Below are positions 35,961 through 47,373 of a stretch of DNA of 64,000 nucleotides, in pieces. Under the pieces are notes generated by a model. It saw only the letters and a program-made list of their open reading frames with translations. It had not been told where the DNA came from and ran no database searches. Position 1 is the stretch's first letter. Each line of letters opens with the position of its first letter. A program made the translations under genes and the position numbers. Source of the stretch: Psychrobacter cibarius (lineage in GTDB: Bacteria > Pseudomonadota > Gammaproteobacteria > Pseudomonadales > Moraxellaceae); contig NZ_JABASQ010000006.1 of assembly GCF_016107535.1 (NCBI RefSeq), positions 62,001 to 126,000 on the forward strand. Reading direction: 5' to 3'.

Positions 35961-36368
35961 TCATCCTTTCATCTCATTGGCGCTGTCGACATCGAGATGC
36001 CCACGCTGATGATAAAACCGCAATAATATTGCCAAACCAATGGCGGCCTCTGCTGCTGCCAAGGTCAAAATAAAGATAAACATAATCTGTCCATCTGGAT
36101 CGACCCAACGACTACCTGCCACCACAAATGCCAATGCTGTTGCATTCATCATGATCTCAAGGCTCATTAGCATAAATAGGAAGTTACGTCGTACCATGAC
36201 GCCGCACAGACCAATGGCAAATAAGATACCTGCCAAAATCAGTCCATGGCTCATGGGTATCATGCCCAGTACATTCTGCGCCTCAGCAACTGGCTGTACT
36301 AAGCCTGCTACCTCGTGGGCAAACGGCACGTTTGACACATCTTGTGCCACGCTCGCTGCTAGTACCAT
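35961..36368 (-). CDS. nuoK: NADH-quinone oxidoreductase subunit K, with N-terminal extension
   Basis: 135 residues; E. coli NuoK has 100. The canonical protein begins at Met36 ([19 protein letters not shown]), and residues 1-35 are extra. The ribosome site decides for the upstream ATG: AAGGAG lies eight bases before 36368, whereas Met36 (36263) has no Shine-Dalgarno sequence. The three membrane helices carry the conserved Glu residues ([15 protein letters not shown], and [11 protein letters not shown]) of the proton path. The start overlaps the nuoJ stop as TAATG. Confidence 0.93.
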   Translation of the reverse strand: MVLAASVAQDVSNVPFAHEVAGLVQPVAEAQNVLGMIPMSHGLILAGILFAIGLCGVMVRRNFLFMLMSLEIMMNATALAFVVAGSRWVDPDGQIMFIFILTLAAAEAAIGLAILLRFYHQRGHLDVDSANEMKG

Positions 36369-37114
36369 TAGTCTGACTCCTTGCGCGTGACTTTATTCAC
36401 ACCCAGCTGCGTACCTGCATTCATACTTACATAGTCATGCGGGTCAACATCTTTATATTCGTAAGGTTCTGCCATTTTCGCCGCGTCAGCATCTATCGGC
36501 ATGCCGTGATCATCGTAGTGTTTGATACTTGCGACATTAGCATTAGATGCTTGACTATCATTACTGTGGTTTGCATTAACAGTAACCTCATCAGCGATAG
36601 ACTCTTTACCCAAATGATACGCGGCGACCAAGGCTGCCAATAGTAGCAATGCAGCCACTTCTATCAACATCACATATTTAGTAAATAGCACCGTACCGAC
36701 TGCTTTGGCAGATATTGTCGAGCCACCAATCATTGCCGCTTCGTCATGACCCATACCAATCATTGCATACAGCACAACCGCGATAATAATCGTTAACCCT
36801 GTCGGTAGCGCCCAAGTGCCCGCATCAAGCCAGCGCTCTTCACGCTCATCATTGCTCATGCCTAAATTAAGCATCATAATAACAAAGACAAATAGCACCA
36901 TAATAGCACCGGCATAGACGACTATCTCTAACGCACCAGCAAATGGCGCGCCTAGTACAAAAAATATCCCTGCGATTGCCAGTAATGACACAATCATCGA
37001 TAAGATAGCATGCACTGGATTGGCTTGAGTCACGACGCGCAGACTGGCAAATATGGCCACTGCTGCAAGCGAATAAAACCCAGCCAGTTCAGGATGGTTC
37101 AAAATATTCATCAT
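36368..37114 (-). CDS. nuoJ: NADH-quinone oxidoreductase subunit J
   Basis: 248 residues with five membrane helices in the first 170 residues, including the flexible third helix [24 protein letters not shown], shown here as [17 protein letters not shown], that links quinone chemistry to pumping. The C-terminal 75 residues are a polar tail ([30 protein letters not shown]) longer than in E. coli (184 residues in all). The start overlaps nuoI by four bases (ATGA) and the end overlaps nuoK by one. Confidence 0.95.
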   Translation of the reverse strand: MMNILNHPELAGFYSLAAVAIFASLRVVTQANPVHAILSMIVSLLAIAGIFFVLGAPFAGALEIVVYAGAIMVLFVFVIMMLNLGMSNDEREERWLDAGTWALPTGLTIIIAVVLYAMIGMGHDEAAMIGGSTISAKAVGTVLFTKYVMLIEVAALLLLAALVAAYHLGKESIADEVTVNANHSNDSQASNANVASIKHYDDHGMPIDADAAKMAEPYEYKDVDPHDYVSMNAGTQLGVNKVTRKESD

Positions 37115-37659
37115 GGTAGCAAGCTCCTTAGATCAATCGGTGCAGCTTCGTTTTGTGCTGCGCCTTTTGGTTTGTCCGCTACCGCCATACCCGTCACACG
37201 ATAATAGTTATAATCAGGATATTTACCTGGCCCTGAAATGAGCAAATGCTCTTTTTCATAGACCAAGTCTTGGCGCTTATATTCACCCAACTCAAAGTCA
37301 GGCGTCATTTGAATGGCTGTCGTTGGACACGCCTCTTCACACAAGCCACAAAAAATACAGCGCGAAAAGTTAATTCGAAAAAACTCTGGATACCAACGAC
37401 CGTCTTCACGTTCCGCTTTTTGTAAGGAGATACACCCTACCGGGCATGCCACCGCACACAAGTTACAAGCCACACAGCGCTCGTCTCCATCAGGGTCACG
37501 CGTTAGGACAATACGTCCACGAAAACGCGGCGGCACAGGTACCGGCACCTCAGGATAAAGGATGGTGTCACGCGGTCTGAGCGCATGACTATTGACCATC
37601 CACATGCTGCGGACAATGGTAAATAGTCCAATGACGGTCTTTTTTATGGTAGTAAACAT
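37111..37659 (-). CDS. nuoI: NADH-quinone oxidoreductase subunit I
   Basis: 182 residues with two 4Fe-4S cluster motifs, [16 protein letters not shown] (about residues 61-76) and [16 protein letters not shown] (about 100-115), that carry clusters N6a and N6b between NuoG and NuoB. It belongs to the peripheral arm at the membrane interface. 68 bp after nuoH, overlapping nuoJ by four bases. Confidence 0.97.
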   Translation of the reverse strand: MFTTIKKTVIGLFTIVRSMWMVNSHALRPRDTILYPEVPVPVPPRFRGRIVLTRDPDGDERCVACNLCAVACPVGCISLQKAEREDGRWYPEFFRINFSRCIFCGLCEEACPTTAIQMTPDFELGEYKRQDLVYEKEHLLISGPGKYPDYNYYRVTGMAVADKPKGAAQNEAAPIDLRSLLP

Positions 37660-37727
37660 GGGATTATTATCCTTATCAGCTTTACCCTAGTTCATCAATG
37701 ATGGCTAGTGATGGCTACTAGTGATGA

Positions 37728-38771
37728 TTACAACGTTGGAGAAAAGATCAAAATGACCGCAGCAGTAACCAACAGATTAATCAGCGTTACTGGCAGACAA
37801 ACTTTCCAGCCAAAGTTCATCACTTGATCATAACGCGGACGCATGAGTGAGCCTCGAGCCAAAATAAACATGGTCATAAAGAACAGCGTTTTAATCATGA
37901 ACCAAAAAGCTGGTGGAATAAATGGAATATCTAAGTTAAAAGGCGCAAGCCAACCACCAAAGAATAAGCACGTCATCAAGGCAGAAATCAGTACAACGTT
38001 GACATATTCGCCAATAAAGAACATACCGAATTTCATGCCAGAATATTCAACATGATAGCCTTCAGCCAGCTCTTGCTCTGCTTCTGGCTGATCAAATGGA
38101 TGTCTATGGGTGACTGCAACGCCAGCAACAACAAAGGTCAAAAAGCCGAAAAACTGCGGAATGATATACCAGCCGTCGATTTGCGCCTCAACAATGGCGC
38201 GCAAGTTAAATGAGCCGGTTAATGCCACTACGCCCATCAGTGATAAGCCCAAGAATACTTCATAACTGATCGTCTGTGCAGCAGAGCGCAAACCACCAAG
38301 TAACGAGAATTTGTTAGCAGAGGCCCAGCCACCGAACATCACGGCATAGACAGCAATACCTGCCATCGCAAAGAAGAACAGAATACCGATATCCCAATCA
38401 GCCACGCCAAGCGTTGGCGAGATAGGAATAATGGCAAATGAGGCCAATGCGGTAAACATCGCGACCGCAGGTGCCAAGGTAAACATAAACTTATCGGTAA
38501 AGTTTGGCGTCCAATCTTCTTTAAAGAAGATTTTGAGCATATCAGCAACCAGCTGCAACGAACCAAAGGGTCCGACGCGGTTTGGACCATAACGGTCCTG
38601 CCATAAAGCTAGCATGCGGCGCTCATAGACAATCATCATAGCGGCAACCATAACCACGACCAAGAAGATGACCAGTGATTGCCCGACCATAAATAAAATT
38701 GACCAAGCATCAAAGCTCATGCTACCAGCCAAGAAGCTTGGCACATCAGGGATAATACGGGTAACTTGCAT
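37728..38771 (-). CDS. nuoH: NADH-quinone oxidoreductase subunit H
   Basis: 347 residues, eight membrane helices. It forms the quinone chamber with NuoB and NuoD. Conserved parts are [61 protein letters not shown] (the charged E-channel loop) and [15 protein letters not shown]. One base after nuoG. Confidence 0.97.
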   Translation of the reverse strand: MQVTRIIPDVPSFLAGSMSFDAWSILFMVGQSLVIFLVVVMVAAMMIVYERRMLALWQDRYGPNRVGPFGSLQLVADMLKIFFKEDWTPNFTDKFMFTLAPAVAMFTALASFAIIPISPTLGVADWDIGILFFFAMAGIAVYAVMFGGWASANKFSLLGGLRSAAQTISYEVFLGLSLMGVVALTGSFNLRAIVEAQIDGWYIIPQFFGFLTFVVAGVAVTHRHPFDQPEAEQELAEGYHVEYSGMKFGMFFIGEYVNVVLISALMTCLFFGGWLAPFNLDIPFIPPAFWFMIKTLFFMTMFILARGSLMRPRYDQVMNFGWKVCLPVTLINLLVTAAVILIFSPTL

Positions 38772-38772
38772 A

Positions 38773-41700
38773 TTACACCTCCTGTGTGGTGGTCGGTGCT
38801 GTGCTCATTTGCGCAGCATCGTTATTGTTCATCATATCGTTAGCCATGCTACCCATCATCGTTACTGGTGCATCCACTTTGCGAACCGACGCTGGCATTG
38901 ATGGATGAATAATACTCACCTGCCCAACTGGATAACCGATACAGCCTTCTGCTAAATAACCGACAATCTGTACTGGTAAGGTAATTTGTTGCTTATTGAT
39001 TTCAATCGCTAAGTAATCACCATTAGCAATGTTCCAGTCCCTAGCATCATCCATCCCGATACGCCATGCAGCAACAGGCAGTTGCTCCGCAACCACTGGG
39101 CTACGTGACGCCATCATAGAGCTGGCATAAATATTATGGATAGGCACAAGCTTTGCTTGTCCTTGCTGCATATCCGTCGTCGTCGCAGACATAGCCTCTG
39201 GTGCAACATATTGGCGTGTGGCCAGACGGTCTAGCTGATCAAACATGCGCACACCTGGGTCGCCATTTTTTAGATGACCACCGACCTTGTCTTGGTATTT
39301 ATTCCACGCTTGCGGTGAGTTCCAACCTGCCGCATTGGCAAAAGGAATCATCGAGCTTGGTGTTTCTTTACCACTATAACCTTCCATTGAGAAAGTCAAA
39401 CCGGTGTCTAAATCTTTTGGCTGCATCGGCTCATGCACAGATATCGGCGCACGCATGGCGGTACGGCCTGAATAACGGCGCGGCTGACGAGCAATCTTCA
39501 GACCAGTCATACGGTAATCGGCATCAGGAGCAGCATTTTTAATACCAGCAAGCTTAGGATGGGTGGCGATCAAAGCATTGATAACGTCATCTAGCTGCGT
39601 CCAATCGACATCACGACCTTCTATGCTGCTATGCACGGCATGTAACCAGCGCCAGCCTTCTTTGATACTGCTCATTGGATGGTAGTATTCGTTGTCGTAA
39701 ACTTGGAAGAAGCGCTGTGCACGACCTTCAGCCGATATCAGCGTACCATCCGCTTCAGCAAAGCTTGCTGCTGGCAATACGATATCGACATCTTTATGCC
39801 AATCAAGCAGCTGATGATCTAGCGCAATGACGGTTTTGTCGGCTAATAGTTGAGTCAACTTACTGGCATCAATGGCATCAGTCAGCTGATTTTCAGCAAC
39901 GATAACCACATCAAAATCAGTCGCCAGTAGCTCTTCGACTGATTGACCGCCAAGCATGCAAACACCCATGCTATTGGCATCGGTAACCGTTAGGTAAATA
40001 CCTGCTTGTGCCTGATATTTATTATTTACTTCTTTCAGTTCAAGTTTTTTAGCAGGAGCGCGTTCTACATTGTCTTGCGTTTCTGTATCAACACCAGTTT
40101 CAGGTTTGTTTGGTTTAGCGGATAGCTCTTTATCTTCTATTTGCGCTTGCTCATCACGAACTTGAGCATTATACGTGTCCACTTGCTGCTGTTCAGTCGC
40201 TTTGATAGCCGAGCGTTTTTGTGTCAATGCTTGCGTAATCTGCGCTGCTGCTTCTATCAATGCAGTAGATGATAAGCTGCTACCCGAAACAACTAACGGC
40301 TTATCAGCTTGAATCAAGTCATAAGCGATTTGCTGCGCCAATGCTTGCATACCGTCAGTTTCAGCACTTGCATCAGCTGCTTGTGGATCTGCTATGTCTG
40401 CTAAATCATCAGCGAAATTAGCAATTTCATCAGCGACTTTAAAGCCAAGCTTAGTGATGTCTTCAGGGGTCGCCACTACGCTCACTTTACTGATATCTTC
40501 TAGCTTAGTTTGCGTTACATCGATGACATAGACTGGGCTTAACGCATCTTGAGCGATACGCTTAACTGGTTCAGCAAGCCAAGGCTGTGTTTGCAGCGCC
40601 GCTGCCATTTTTAGGCCTTCATTTTTTGCCGCTTGACGTACTGACAGCGCGACACGTGATGAAGTTTGAGTGATGTCTTCACCTAATACGAGCACTGCAT
40701 CATGCGTTTCGATATCAGTCATGCTAGGGTTATAAATGCCTTCCGTGCTAAGCACTTCGATGCATTTATTAACCATTGCTTGCTGCTGATGGTTCAAACC
40801 TGTTGAGAAGTTATCAAAGCCAACGAGATTTTTTAGCGCAAAGTTAGTCTCAAGGCTGGCGCGTGGTGAGCCAATACCGATGACTTTTCTATCTTTGATA
40901 CGTTTGATGGTTTCATCGAGTGCGTAGTCAATATTGATTTTGACATGCTTATCATTGATACGTTCAAGCGCTTGCGTTGGACGATCATCACGATTGACAT
41001 AGCCATAACCAAAACGACCACGGTCACATAAGAAATAGCGGTTTACTTCGCCGTTATAGCGGTTTTCGATACGGCGCAATTCACCATAACGCTCACCCGG
41101 TGAGATATTACAACCAGCTGAGCAACCATGACAGATGCTTGGCGCATACTGCATGTCCCATTTACGGTTATAGCGCTCAGAATGTGTTTTATCAGTGAAG
41201 ACACCCGTTGGGCATACTTCCGTTAAATTGCCTGAAAACTCGCTTTCAAACTGACCATCTTTATCACGGCCAAAATACACGCGGTTGTTTGAGCCATAAA
41301 CGCCTAAATCTTCGCCGCCTGCGTAGTCTTTATAAAAACGTACACAGCGATAGCAAGCGATACAACGGTTCATCTCATGCGCGATGAATGGGCCAAGCTC
41401 TTGGTTGTGATGCGTGCGTTTGGTAAAGCGATAGCGACGGCGGCTATGACCTGACATATAAGTCATGTCCTGTAAATGACAATGTCCGCCCTCTTCACAG
41501 GTTGGACAGTCATGCGGATGGTTGGTCATGAGTAGCTCAACCATCGACTTGCGGAATGCTTTGGCTTCATCGTCAGTGACCGAGATGTACATATCATCGC
41601 CAGGAGCGACCATACAAGACATCACAAGGCGACCGCGACCTGCTTCCATATCTTCTTTATTTTGGAATTGCTTGACCGCGCACTGACGGCACGAGCCTAC

Positions 41701-41823
41701 TGAGCCAAGGGCTGGATGATAACAAAAATACGGCACATCAATGCCGAGTGATAAGCAGGCTTGTAGCAAGTTATCTGCGCTATCTACTTCGACAGTGGTT
41801 CCATCAATATGTATGACTGCCAT
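38773..41823 (-). CDS. nuoG: NADH-quinone oxidoreductase subunit G, with charged insertion
   Basis: 1016 residues, about 110 longer than E. coli NuoG. The N-terminal 2Fe-2S domain has [20 protein letters not shown], followed by the His-ligated cluster [12 protein letters not shown], the pair CIACYRCVR and VCPTGVF, and the N7-type CHGCSAGC with CDRGRFG. The molybdopterin-like fold follows. Residues about 535-600 are a Q/E/K-rich insertion ([38 protein letters not shown]) with no counterpart I recognise in E. coli NuoG; it probably forms a surface loop. Ten bases after nuoF. Confidence 0.95.
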   Translation of the reverse strand: MAVIHIDGTTVEVDSADNLLQACLSLGIDVPYFCYHPALGSVGSCRQCAVKQFQNKEDMEAGRGRLVMSCMVAPGDDMYISVTDDEAKAFRKSMVELLMTNHPHDCPTCEEGGHCHLQDMTYMSGHSRRRYRFTKRTHHNQELGPFIAHEMNRCIACYRCVRFYKDYAGGEDLGVYGSNNRVYFGRDKDGQFESEFSGNLTEVCPTGVFTDKTHSERYNRKWDMQYAPSICHGCSAGCNISPGERYGELRRIENRYNGEVNRYFLCDRGRFGYGYVNRDDRPTQALERINDKHVKINIDYALDETIKRIKDRKVIGIGSPRASLETNFALKNLVGFDNFSTGLNHQQQAMVNKCIEVLSTEGIYNPSMTDIETHDAVLVLGEDITQTSSRVALSVRQAAKNEGLKMAAALQTQPWLAEPVKRIAQDALSPVYVIDVTQTKLEDISKVSVVATPEDITKLGFKVADEIANFADDLADIADPQAADASAETDGMQALAQQIAYDLIQADKPLVVSGSSLSSTALIEAAAQITQALTQKRSAIKATEQQQVDTYNAQVRDEQAQIEDKELSAKPNKPETGVDTETQDNVERAPAKKLELKEVNNKYQAQAGIYLTVTDANSMGVCMLGGQSVEELLATDFDVVIVAENQLTDAIDASKLTQLLADKTVIALDHQLLDWHKDVDIVLPAASFAEADGTLISAEGRAQRFFQVYDNEYYHPMSSIKEGWRWLHAVHSSIEGRDVDWTQLDDVINALIATHPKLAGIKNAAPDADYRMTGLKIARQPRRYSGRTAMRAPISVHEPMQPKDLDTGLTFSMEGYSGKETPSSMIPFANAAGWNSPQAWNKYQDKVGGHLKNGDPGVRMFDQLDRLATRQYVAPEAMSATTTDMQQGQAKLVPIHNIYASSMMASRSPVVAEQLPVAAWRIGMDDARDWNIANGDYLAIEINKQQITLPVQIVGYLAEGCIGYPVGQVSIIHPSMPASVRKVDAPVTMMGSMANDMMNNNDAAQMSTAPTTTQEV

Positions 41824-41833
41824 GCCGCTCTCC

Positions 41834-43258
41834 TTATTTCACTACTGGCTGTTGGTTGGCTGCAGCATCAATAACATCGACACCAACCGCCTGCGCGATT
41901 TTTTGATCAAACTCTGGACGGAAATATTTAATCGCACTCATTAGTGGTTCCATCGCCCCTGGGGCATGCGCACAGAATGTTTTACCAATCCATAAGTCAC
42001 GCGTCAGGCCTTCTAGTTTTTCTACATCGCCCACTTGCCCTTGACCATCATTGATAGCGGTAAGCAGTTTAACGCCCCACGGCAGACCATCACGGCATGG
42101 TGTACACCAACCGCATGACTCACGCTGAAAGAAAATCTCAAGGTTACGCAGTAATGGCACCATGTCTTGTGATTCATCGACGACCATAATGAGACCAGTA
42201 CCCATACGGCTACCAGCATTTTGAATGGTGTCAAAATCTACTACCACATCCAAATGCTCTGCAGTCAAAAAGTCAGTCGATGCGCCGCCCGGCAGCCAAG
42301 CTTTCAGTGTTTTACCATCTTTCATACCACCTGCTAAATCTTCAATGATTTCGCGTGCCGTATAGCCAAACGGTAATTCCCAAAGGCCTGGGTCATTGAC
42401 CAATCCTGAGCAGCCAAATAGTTTGGTGCCCGGCGTTTTACTTTTGCCTTTAATTTCAGATAACCACTGATACCACTCAACGCCGTGATTCAAAATCGCT
42501 GGCATATTACACAAAGTCTCAACGTTGTTGACAACAGTTGGACGACCCCATGCACCAGAAATTTGTGGAAACGGCGGCTTGGTACGTGGGTTAGCACGGC
42601 GGCCTTCTAGACAATTAATTAGCGCTGTTTCTTCACCGCAGATATAACGTCCAGCGCCCGTATGCACATGCAGGTTAAAACTAAAATCTGAGCCCAGAAT
42701 GTTTTTGCCCATGAGATTGTTAGCCAAGCACTCTTCGATAGCAGCGACCAAACGCTCAGCGGCCAAGATATACTCACCACGGATAAAGATATAACCGTCA
42801 GTGGCGCCAATCGCATGAGCGGTAATTAGCATACCTTCGATCAGCTGAAACGGTAGACGCTCCATGAGCAGACGGTCTTTAAACGTGCCTGGCTCCATTT
42901 CATCCGCATTACAGATGAGGTAGCGCGGCAAACCATCCGGCGGCGACATAAATGACCATTTAAGACCAGCGTTAAAACCTGCACCGCCGCGACCTCGAAC
43001 ATTGGCCGCTTTAATCATATTGCCAACGTCTTTAGGCGACTTAGATAACGCTTCTTTTAGACCTGTAAAGCCTTTTAGAGATTCATAAGTAGCTAAATCA
43101 AGCACCGCATCATGATGGGCTAAACGCCAAGTCAAAGGCTTGGTTTCGCTAGTGGCTGTCGCTTTATCACCATAGATTGGAACACGCTGTGCATTTAGCT
43201 GGCTTGGCGCTTGACCTTGACCGCGACGAGCAATTTGCTCTGAAATCGTTAAACTCAT
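41834..43258 (-). CDS. nuoF: NADH-quinone oxidoreductase subunit F
   Basis: 474 residues. It binds NADH and FMN and passes electrons to cluster N3. Motifs are the NADH glycine loop [16 protein letters not shown], the FMN site [19 protein letters not shown], and the 4Fe-4S motif [12 protein letters not shown] with a distal Cys near CAHAPGA. The start overlaps the nuoE stop by four bases. Confidence 0.97.
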   Translation of the reverse strand: MSLTISEQIARRGQGQAPSQLNAQRVPIYGDKATATSETKPLTWRLAHHDAVLDLATYESLKGFTGLKEALSKSPKDVGNMIKAANVRGRGGAGFNAGLKWSFMSPPDGLPRYLICNADEMEPGTFKDRLLMERLPFQLIEGMLITAHAIGATDGYIFIRGEYILAAERLVAAIEECLANNLMGKNILGSDFSFNLHVHTGAGRYICGEETALINCLEGRRANPRTKPPFPQISGAWGRPTVVNNVETLCNMPAILNHGVEWYQWLSEIKGKSKTPGTKLFGCSGLVNDPGLWELPFGYTAREIIEDLAGGMKDGKTLKAWLPGGASTDFLTAEHLDVVVDFDTIQNAGSRMGTGLIMVVDESQDMVPLLRNLEIFFQRESCGWCTPCRDGLPWGVKLLTAINDGQGQVGDVEKLEGLTRDLWIGKTFCAHAPGAMEPLMSAIKYFRPEFDQKIAQAVGVDVIDAAANQQPVVK

Positions 43259-43764
43259 GCGTATAGCTCCAATAATTGCGCGACCTCAGATGGCTGGACA
43301 GGGCCGTAAGTGTCTTCATCAATCAGTACCGCTGGTCCCTTATCACAGTTGCCCAAGCAGCAAATTGGCAATAGGGTAAAACGTCCATCAGCAGTAGTCT
43401 GACCATACTCAATACCCAGCTGTGATCTAATCTCAGCTGACAGCGCCTCATAACCTGTCAAATAACAAGCCACAGAGTCACATATGAGAATCACATGGCG
43501 ACCGACAGGTTGGCGATAAATACGGTTAAAGAAAGTCGCAACGCCGTCCATATCTGACATCGGAATGTCTAGAATATTGGCAATGGCATTCACTTGTGCG
43601 TCATCGACCCAGCCGTTGCGCTTTTGCACAATTTTTAGCGCATCGAGCGAAGCAGCACGGGCTTGCGGGTAATGGTGCATAAACTCATGAATAGCCGCAA
43701 TTTCCTCGCTAGTGAGGATGCTTGCCACATCTACTTTTGGCATTTTGTCGGAAACAATTTTCAT
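43255..43764 (-). CDS. nuoE: NADH-quinone oxidoreductase subunit E
   Basis: 169 residues with a thioredoxin-like fold holding 2Fe-2S cluster N1a. The ligands are in [10 protein letters not shown] (C-x4-C) and [14 protein letters not shown] (C-x3-C). The helical N-terminus ([20 protein letters not shown]) contacts NuoF. It is separated from nuoCD by 174 bp containing a hairpin, an unusually long gap for this operon. Confidence 0.96.
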   Translation of the reverse strand: MKIVSDKMPKVDVASILTSEEIAAIHEFMHHYPQARAASLDALKIVQKRNGWVDDAQVNAIANILDIPMSDMDGVATFFNRIYRQPVGRHVILICDSVACYLTGYEALSAEIRSQLGIEYGQTTADGRFTLLPICCLGNCDKGPAVLIDEDTYGPVQPSEVAQLLELYA

Positions 43765-43805
43765 AGTCTTCTATCTGTCCTCACTCATCATGCTTTATCA
43801 GCTAA

Positions 43806-43831
43806 TAGCGACAGTCTTATGAGTGTCGCTA
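43806..43831 (-). other. Intercistronic hairpin between nuoCD and nuoE
   Basis: TAGCGACA and TGTCGCTA form an eight-base perfect stem with a ten-base loop. No T tract follows on the minus strand, so it is more likely an mRNA processing or stability element than a terminator. Confidence 0.45.
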
Positions 43832-43938
43832 CATGGCAAGATATCAGCATTTTGGTGTGCCATTTGGCAATGATATATTGATAAACGTATTTCTTTAATA
43901 ACGATAATTTTCTGATCAAAGCATGAAAGATCAAAGTA

Positions 43939-45714
43939 TTAGCGATCACAGTCGGCCATCACAATATCAATCGATGCCAGATACATGATGGCATCAGAGA
44001 CGAGCGAACCATTAATCACGGACGGCATCTGCTGCAAATGCGCAAATGTCGGCGTACGGATACGGGTACGATAACTCATCGTCGCCTTATCTGAAGTGAT
44101 GTAATAGCTGTTCAAACCTTTGGTCGCTTCTACAATCGTCGTACACTCACCCGCTGGCATCACAGGACCCCAAGATACTGAGATAAAGTGGTTAATCAGC
44201 GTCTCAATATCATTCAAGGTACGGTCTTTCGGCGGTGGTACCGCTAGTGGATGATCCGCTTTGTAAGGGCCTTGTGGCATGTTATCCATGCACTGGCGAA
44301 TAATACGCAATGACTGACGCATCTCTTCGACTTTTACCATACAACGATCATAAGCATCACCGTTGTAGCCAACTGGCACTTCAAAATCGTAATTTTCATA
44401 GCCCATGTATGGACGTGCTTTACGCAAATCAAAGTCAACACCTGTCGCGCGCAGACCTGCACCAGTAACACCCCAAGCCAATGCTTGCTTGGCATTATAC
44501 TGAGCAACCCCTTGGGTACGGCCTTTGAGCACGCTATTTTGCAATGCCGCTTTGACATATTCGTCCAAGCGTTTTGGCATCCAATCTAAGAACTCACGAA
44601 CCAGACGCTGCCAGCCACGTGGTAGATCAGCAGCAGTACCGCCGATACGGAACCAAGCGGGATGCATACGATAGCCAGTCACGGCTTCGATGACGTCATA
44701 GGCTTTTTGGCGATCGGTAAACATATAGAATACCGGGGTCATGCCGCCCGCATCCTGAATAAACGTACCGACGAACAGTAAGTTATTGGTGATACGGAAA
44801 AACTCACTCATCATCACACGAATGGTTTCAGCGCGCGGTGGAATCTTAATTCCTGCAAGCTTTTCGACCGACATGATGTACGGTAGCTCATTCATCACAC
44901 CGCCGAGATAATCGATACGGTCGGTATAAGGAATAAATGAGTGCCAAGTTTGACGCTCCGCCATCTTTTCTGCACCGCGATGGTGATAGCCGATATCAGG
45001 GATACAATCGACGACTTCTTCGCCATCAAGCTGTAAGACTAAACGGAATGCACCGTGAGCAGATGGATGGTTAGGACCGATGTTCAAGAACATAAAATCT
45101 TCATCACGGCCTGAACGCTTCATGCCCCACTCTTCTGGGACAAAACGCAGGTTTTCTTGCTCGTATTGCTGCTTGGCGGTGTTCAAGAAGTACGGAGTAA
45201 ATTCAGTCGCACGCGCATGATACTCTTTACGCAGTGGATGACCTTCCCAATATTTTGGTAATAAGATACGGGTCAAATGCGGATGACCGGTAAAGACAAT
45301 ACCGAACATGTCCCATACTTCGCGCTCATACCAGTTGGCATTTGGCCAAATATTAGTGGCGCTCGGTACATTGACATCGTCTTCACTCAGCGCGACTTTA
45401 ATACGCACATCACTATTACGCTCAAGCGACATTAGGTGATAAAACACTGTAAAGTCACTGTCAGGCAACCCTTGGCGATGCTGACGCAGACGCTCATCTA
45501 TCGCTGACAAGTCAAATAGCATGACGTATGGCTGGGGTAATTTACGCAAGAATAAAAGAACGTCGAGCAAATCGGCACGTGCCACCCAAACCGTTGGAAT
45601 CTCATCCACAGTGTGCTGCACGACAAACTTACCGGCATACTTCTGCTCCAGCTCGGTGATAACCGCTGGAATAGGCTTAATATTAGAATCTATGTTTTCA
45701 ACTACCGTGACCAT
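43939..45714 (-). CDS. nuoCD: NADH-quinone oxidoreductase fused subunit C/D
   Basis: 591 residues. Residues 1-180 are NuoC (30-kDa subunit; [60 protein letters not shown]) and residues 205-591 are NuoD (49-kDa subunit; [20 protein letters not shown], the quinone-site His-Pro-Ser-His, and [20 protein letters not shown]). The fusion is standard in E. coli, Pseudomonas and Acinetobacter. The 20-bp tandem array begins 11 bp upstream of the start. AAGGA lies about ten bases before ATG 45714. Confidence 0.97.
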   Translation of the reverse strand: MVTVVENIDSNIKPIPAVITELEQKYAGKFVVQHTVDEIPTVWVARADLLDVLLFLRKLPQPYVMLFDLSAIDERLRQHRQGLPDSDFTVFYHLMSLERNSDVRIKVALSEDDVNVPSATNIWPNANWYEREVWDMFGIVFTGHPHLTRILLPKYWEGHPLRKEYHARATEFTPYFLNTAKQQYEQENLRFVPEEWGMKRSGRDEDFMFLNIGPNHPSAHGAFRLVLQLDGEEVVDCIPDIGYHHRGAEKMAERQTWHSFIPYTDRIDYLGGVMNELPYIMSVEKLAGIKIPPRAETIRVMMSEFFRITNNLLFVGTFIQDAGGMTPVFYMFTDRQKAYDVIEAVTGYRMHPAWFRIGGTAADLPRGWQRLVREFLDWMPKRLDEYVKAALQNSVLKGRTQGVAQYNAKQALAWGVTGAGLRATGVDFDLRKARPYMGYENYDFEVPVGYNGDAYDRCMVKVEEMRQSLRIIRQCMDNMPQGPYKADHPLAVPPPKDRTLNDIETLINHFISVSWGPVMPAGECTTIVEATKGLNSYYITSDKATMSYRTRIRTPTFAHLQQMPSVINGSLVSDAIMYLASIDIVMADCDR

Positions 45715-45724
45715 GAATGATGTA

Positions 45725-45844
45725 TTCCTTCATTAATCATCATTGAGCTATGTTGAGCCTAACCGAGCTATGTTAATCATAATTGAACCATGTTAATCAT
45801 AACTGAACTACGCTAAACATAAGCGAACTACGATGAATATATGC
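45725..45844. repeat. Degenerate 20-bp tandem array between nuoB and nuoCD
   Basis: Five units in exact 20-base register at 45745, 45765, 45785, 45805 and 45825: GAGCTATGTTGAGCCTAACC, GAGCTATGTTAATCATAATT, GAACCATGTTAATCATAACT, GAACTACGCTAAACATAAGC and GAACTACGATGAATATATGC. A half-matching sixth unit (TTAATCATCATT at its end) starts at 45725. It fills half of the 246-bp spacer and reaches the nuoCD ribosome site, so it is transcribed in the operon mRNA. Confidence 0.88.
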
Positions 45845-45960
45845 GTACTGAGCACTTTTACGGATTGTGTATGATTGAGCCAAACTAAAACATGATATAA
45901 CCAAATAATTTATGCCTAATATGCTATTTATCAAATGCAGTTTGGCTACAGGCTCGCTGA

Positions 45961-46629
45961 TTAAATACTGTCTGGACTACGCAAGTTTTTCACAGCGATA
46001 CGATCTGCTTGCTTACGGTCACGCTCAGGCGTCATTTGTGGCTGATAGATACCCTGATCATTGACATGGATACCTAGCGGGCGACGCTCTTTAGTAATCG
46101 ACTCTTGCAGCAACATCAAGCCTTGGATCAACGCTTCTGGACGCGGCGGACAACCGGGCACATAGACATCAACAGGGATAATTTTGTCCACGCCTTGCAC
46201 GACCGAATAGATATCATACATACCACCCGAGTTAGCACAGGCACCCATCGAGATAACCCATTTTGGCTCAAGCATTTGCTCATAGAGGCGCTGAATAACC
46301 GGTGCCATTTTGACAAAACAAGTACCAGCAACGATCATCACATCCGCCTGACGGGGTGATGCGCGAATAACTTCGGCACCAAAACGTGACAAATCATGAA
46401 CGGCGGTTAAGGTAGTGGCATATTCGACGTAACAGCAAGAGGTACCAAAGTTAAATGGCCAAAGTGAGTGCTTGCGCCCCCAGTTTGCTGTTGAATGGAC
46501 AAGGTCTTCGAGACGACCCATAAAGACGTTTTTATTCACTTCGTCTTCGATTGGATCATTGACCGTTTGGCTGGTCTGTGCAGGATAGACATCTGCATCA
46601 GGGTTGGCTTTTGTTAATGTGTATTTCAT
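45961..46629 (-). CDS. nuoB: NADH-quinone oxidoreductase subunit B
   Basis: 222 residues from ATG 46629, which has AAAGG nine bases upstream; the in-frame TTG at 46638 is less likely. It holds cluster N2 next to the quinone site. The cluster ligands are in [10 protein letters not shown] (paired Cys), [10 protein letters not shown] and [11 protein letters not shown], with [13 protein letters not shown] between. The C-terminal 30 residues are a polar tail. 111 bp after nuoA and 246 bp before nuoCD. Confidence 0.96.
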   Translation of the reverse strand: MKYTLTKANPDADVYPAQTSQTVNDPIEDEVNKNVFMGRLEDLVHSTANWGRKHSLWPFNFGTSCCYVEYATTLTAVHDLSRFGAEVIRASPRQADVMIVAGTCFVKMAPVIQRLYEQMLEPKWVISMGACANSGGMYDIYSVVQGVDKIIPVDVYVPGCPPRPEALIQGLMLLQESITKERRPLGIHVNDQGIYQPQMTPERDRKQADRIAVKNLRSPDSI

Positions 46630-46749
46630 AACATACAACCTTTATATTAGGCGAAGCGCAGCAATCATCTTGCTTCCGCTATCGCCTTAACTTCTATTAT
46701 TAATAAGCGACCATTTTGCAGTAACGTGCCACAAGACCGTCAAAAGCGA

Positions 46750-47373
46750 TTAGCGTTTGACTTTGTCTTGTTGCGCAGATGTAGCAAAATCCATGGAAGT
46801 CACATTACCAGTAGTATTAATATGATCGATATTTTGCAAGTGACGACGGTTGGTCTCGATATTGTTCGAGACATTAATCTGCCCTGAAGACTGGGCTGGT
46901 ATCTTGCCAGTTGGATCGACCATCAGCTCATCGACGCCATCAAACTGCGTAATATCTGCCAAATTAAAACCTGCCGGAGCTGCATATAGACGTGGTTGCT
47001 TGCGGCGCTTGTCCGATGGTGCCCAATTCATCGCACCCAGACTGAGCTCGTATACCAAGCCTATGATCAAGATGGTAATGAATATCGCGGCTGCGGCAAA
47101 GCCCAGCCAGCCTGCTTCACGTACTGAAACGGCATAAGCGTATAAATATAGCGCTTCTAAATCAAAGATAACGAAGAAGATTGCCACCAAATAGAATTTG
47201 GCAGACAAACGAATACGGGCGTTGCCAGCTCCGACAACACCCGCTTCAAATACTTCTTCTTTTTGTGAGCCCTGAGAGCGACCGCCAAGCAAACGCGGCA
47301 CAACCAGCATAAAGACCACTAGCCCAATGGCGGCTAAGATAAAAGCAATGGCTGACCAATTAAAAGCAGACAT
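46750..47373 (-). CDS. nuoA: NADH-quinone oxidoreductase subunit A
   Basis: 207 residues, three membrane helices (about 6-28, 63-85, 90-112) with the loop EVFEAGVVGAGNARIRLSAKFYLVAI, read here as EAGVVGAGNARIRLSAKFY, and FVIFDLEALYLYAYAV. The C-terminal 90 residues form a soluble tail (MVDPTGKIPAQSSG) longer than in E. coli (147 residues total). First gene of the nuo operon, so the operon promoter should lie upstream of 47373. Confidence 0.95.
   Translation of the reverse strand: MSAFNWSAIAFILAAIGLVVFMLVVPRLLGGRSQGSQKEEVFEAGVVGAGNARIRLSAKFYLVAIFFVIFDLEALYLYAYAVSVREAGWLGFAAAAIFITILIIGLVYELSLGAMNWAPSDKRRKQPRLYAAPAGFNLADITQFDGVDELMVDPTGKIPAQSSGQINVSNNIETNRRHLQNIDHINTTGNVTSMDFATSAQQDKVKR

Noticed and set aside
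36040..36390. Plus-strand open frame opposite nuoK
   Set aside because: Shadow of nuoK; all evidence for coding lies on the minus strand.
39201..39542. Plus-strand open frame opposite nuoG
   Set aside because: Shadow of nuoG; composition and lack of a ribosome site give no support.
45725..45844. CRISPR-like array
   Set aside because: Units are directly adjacent and degenerate, without spacers, and no cas genes are present, so it is a plain tandem repeat.
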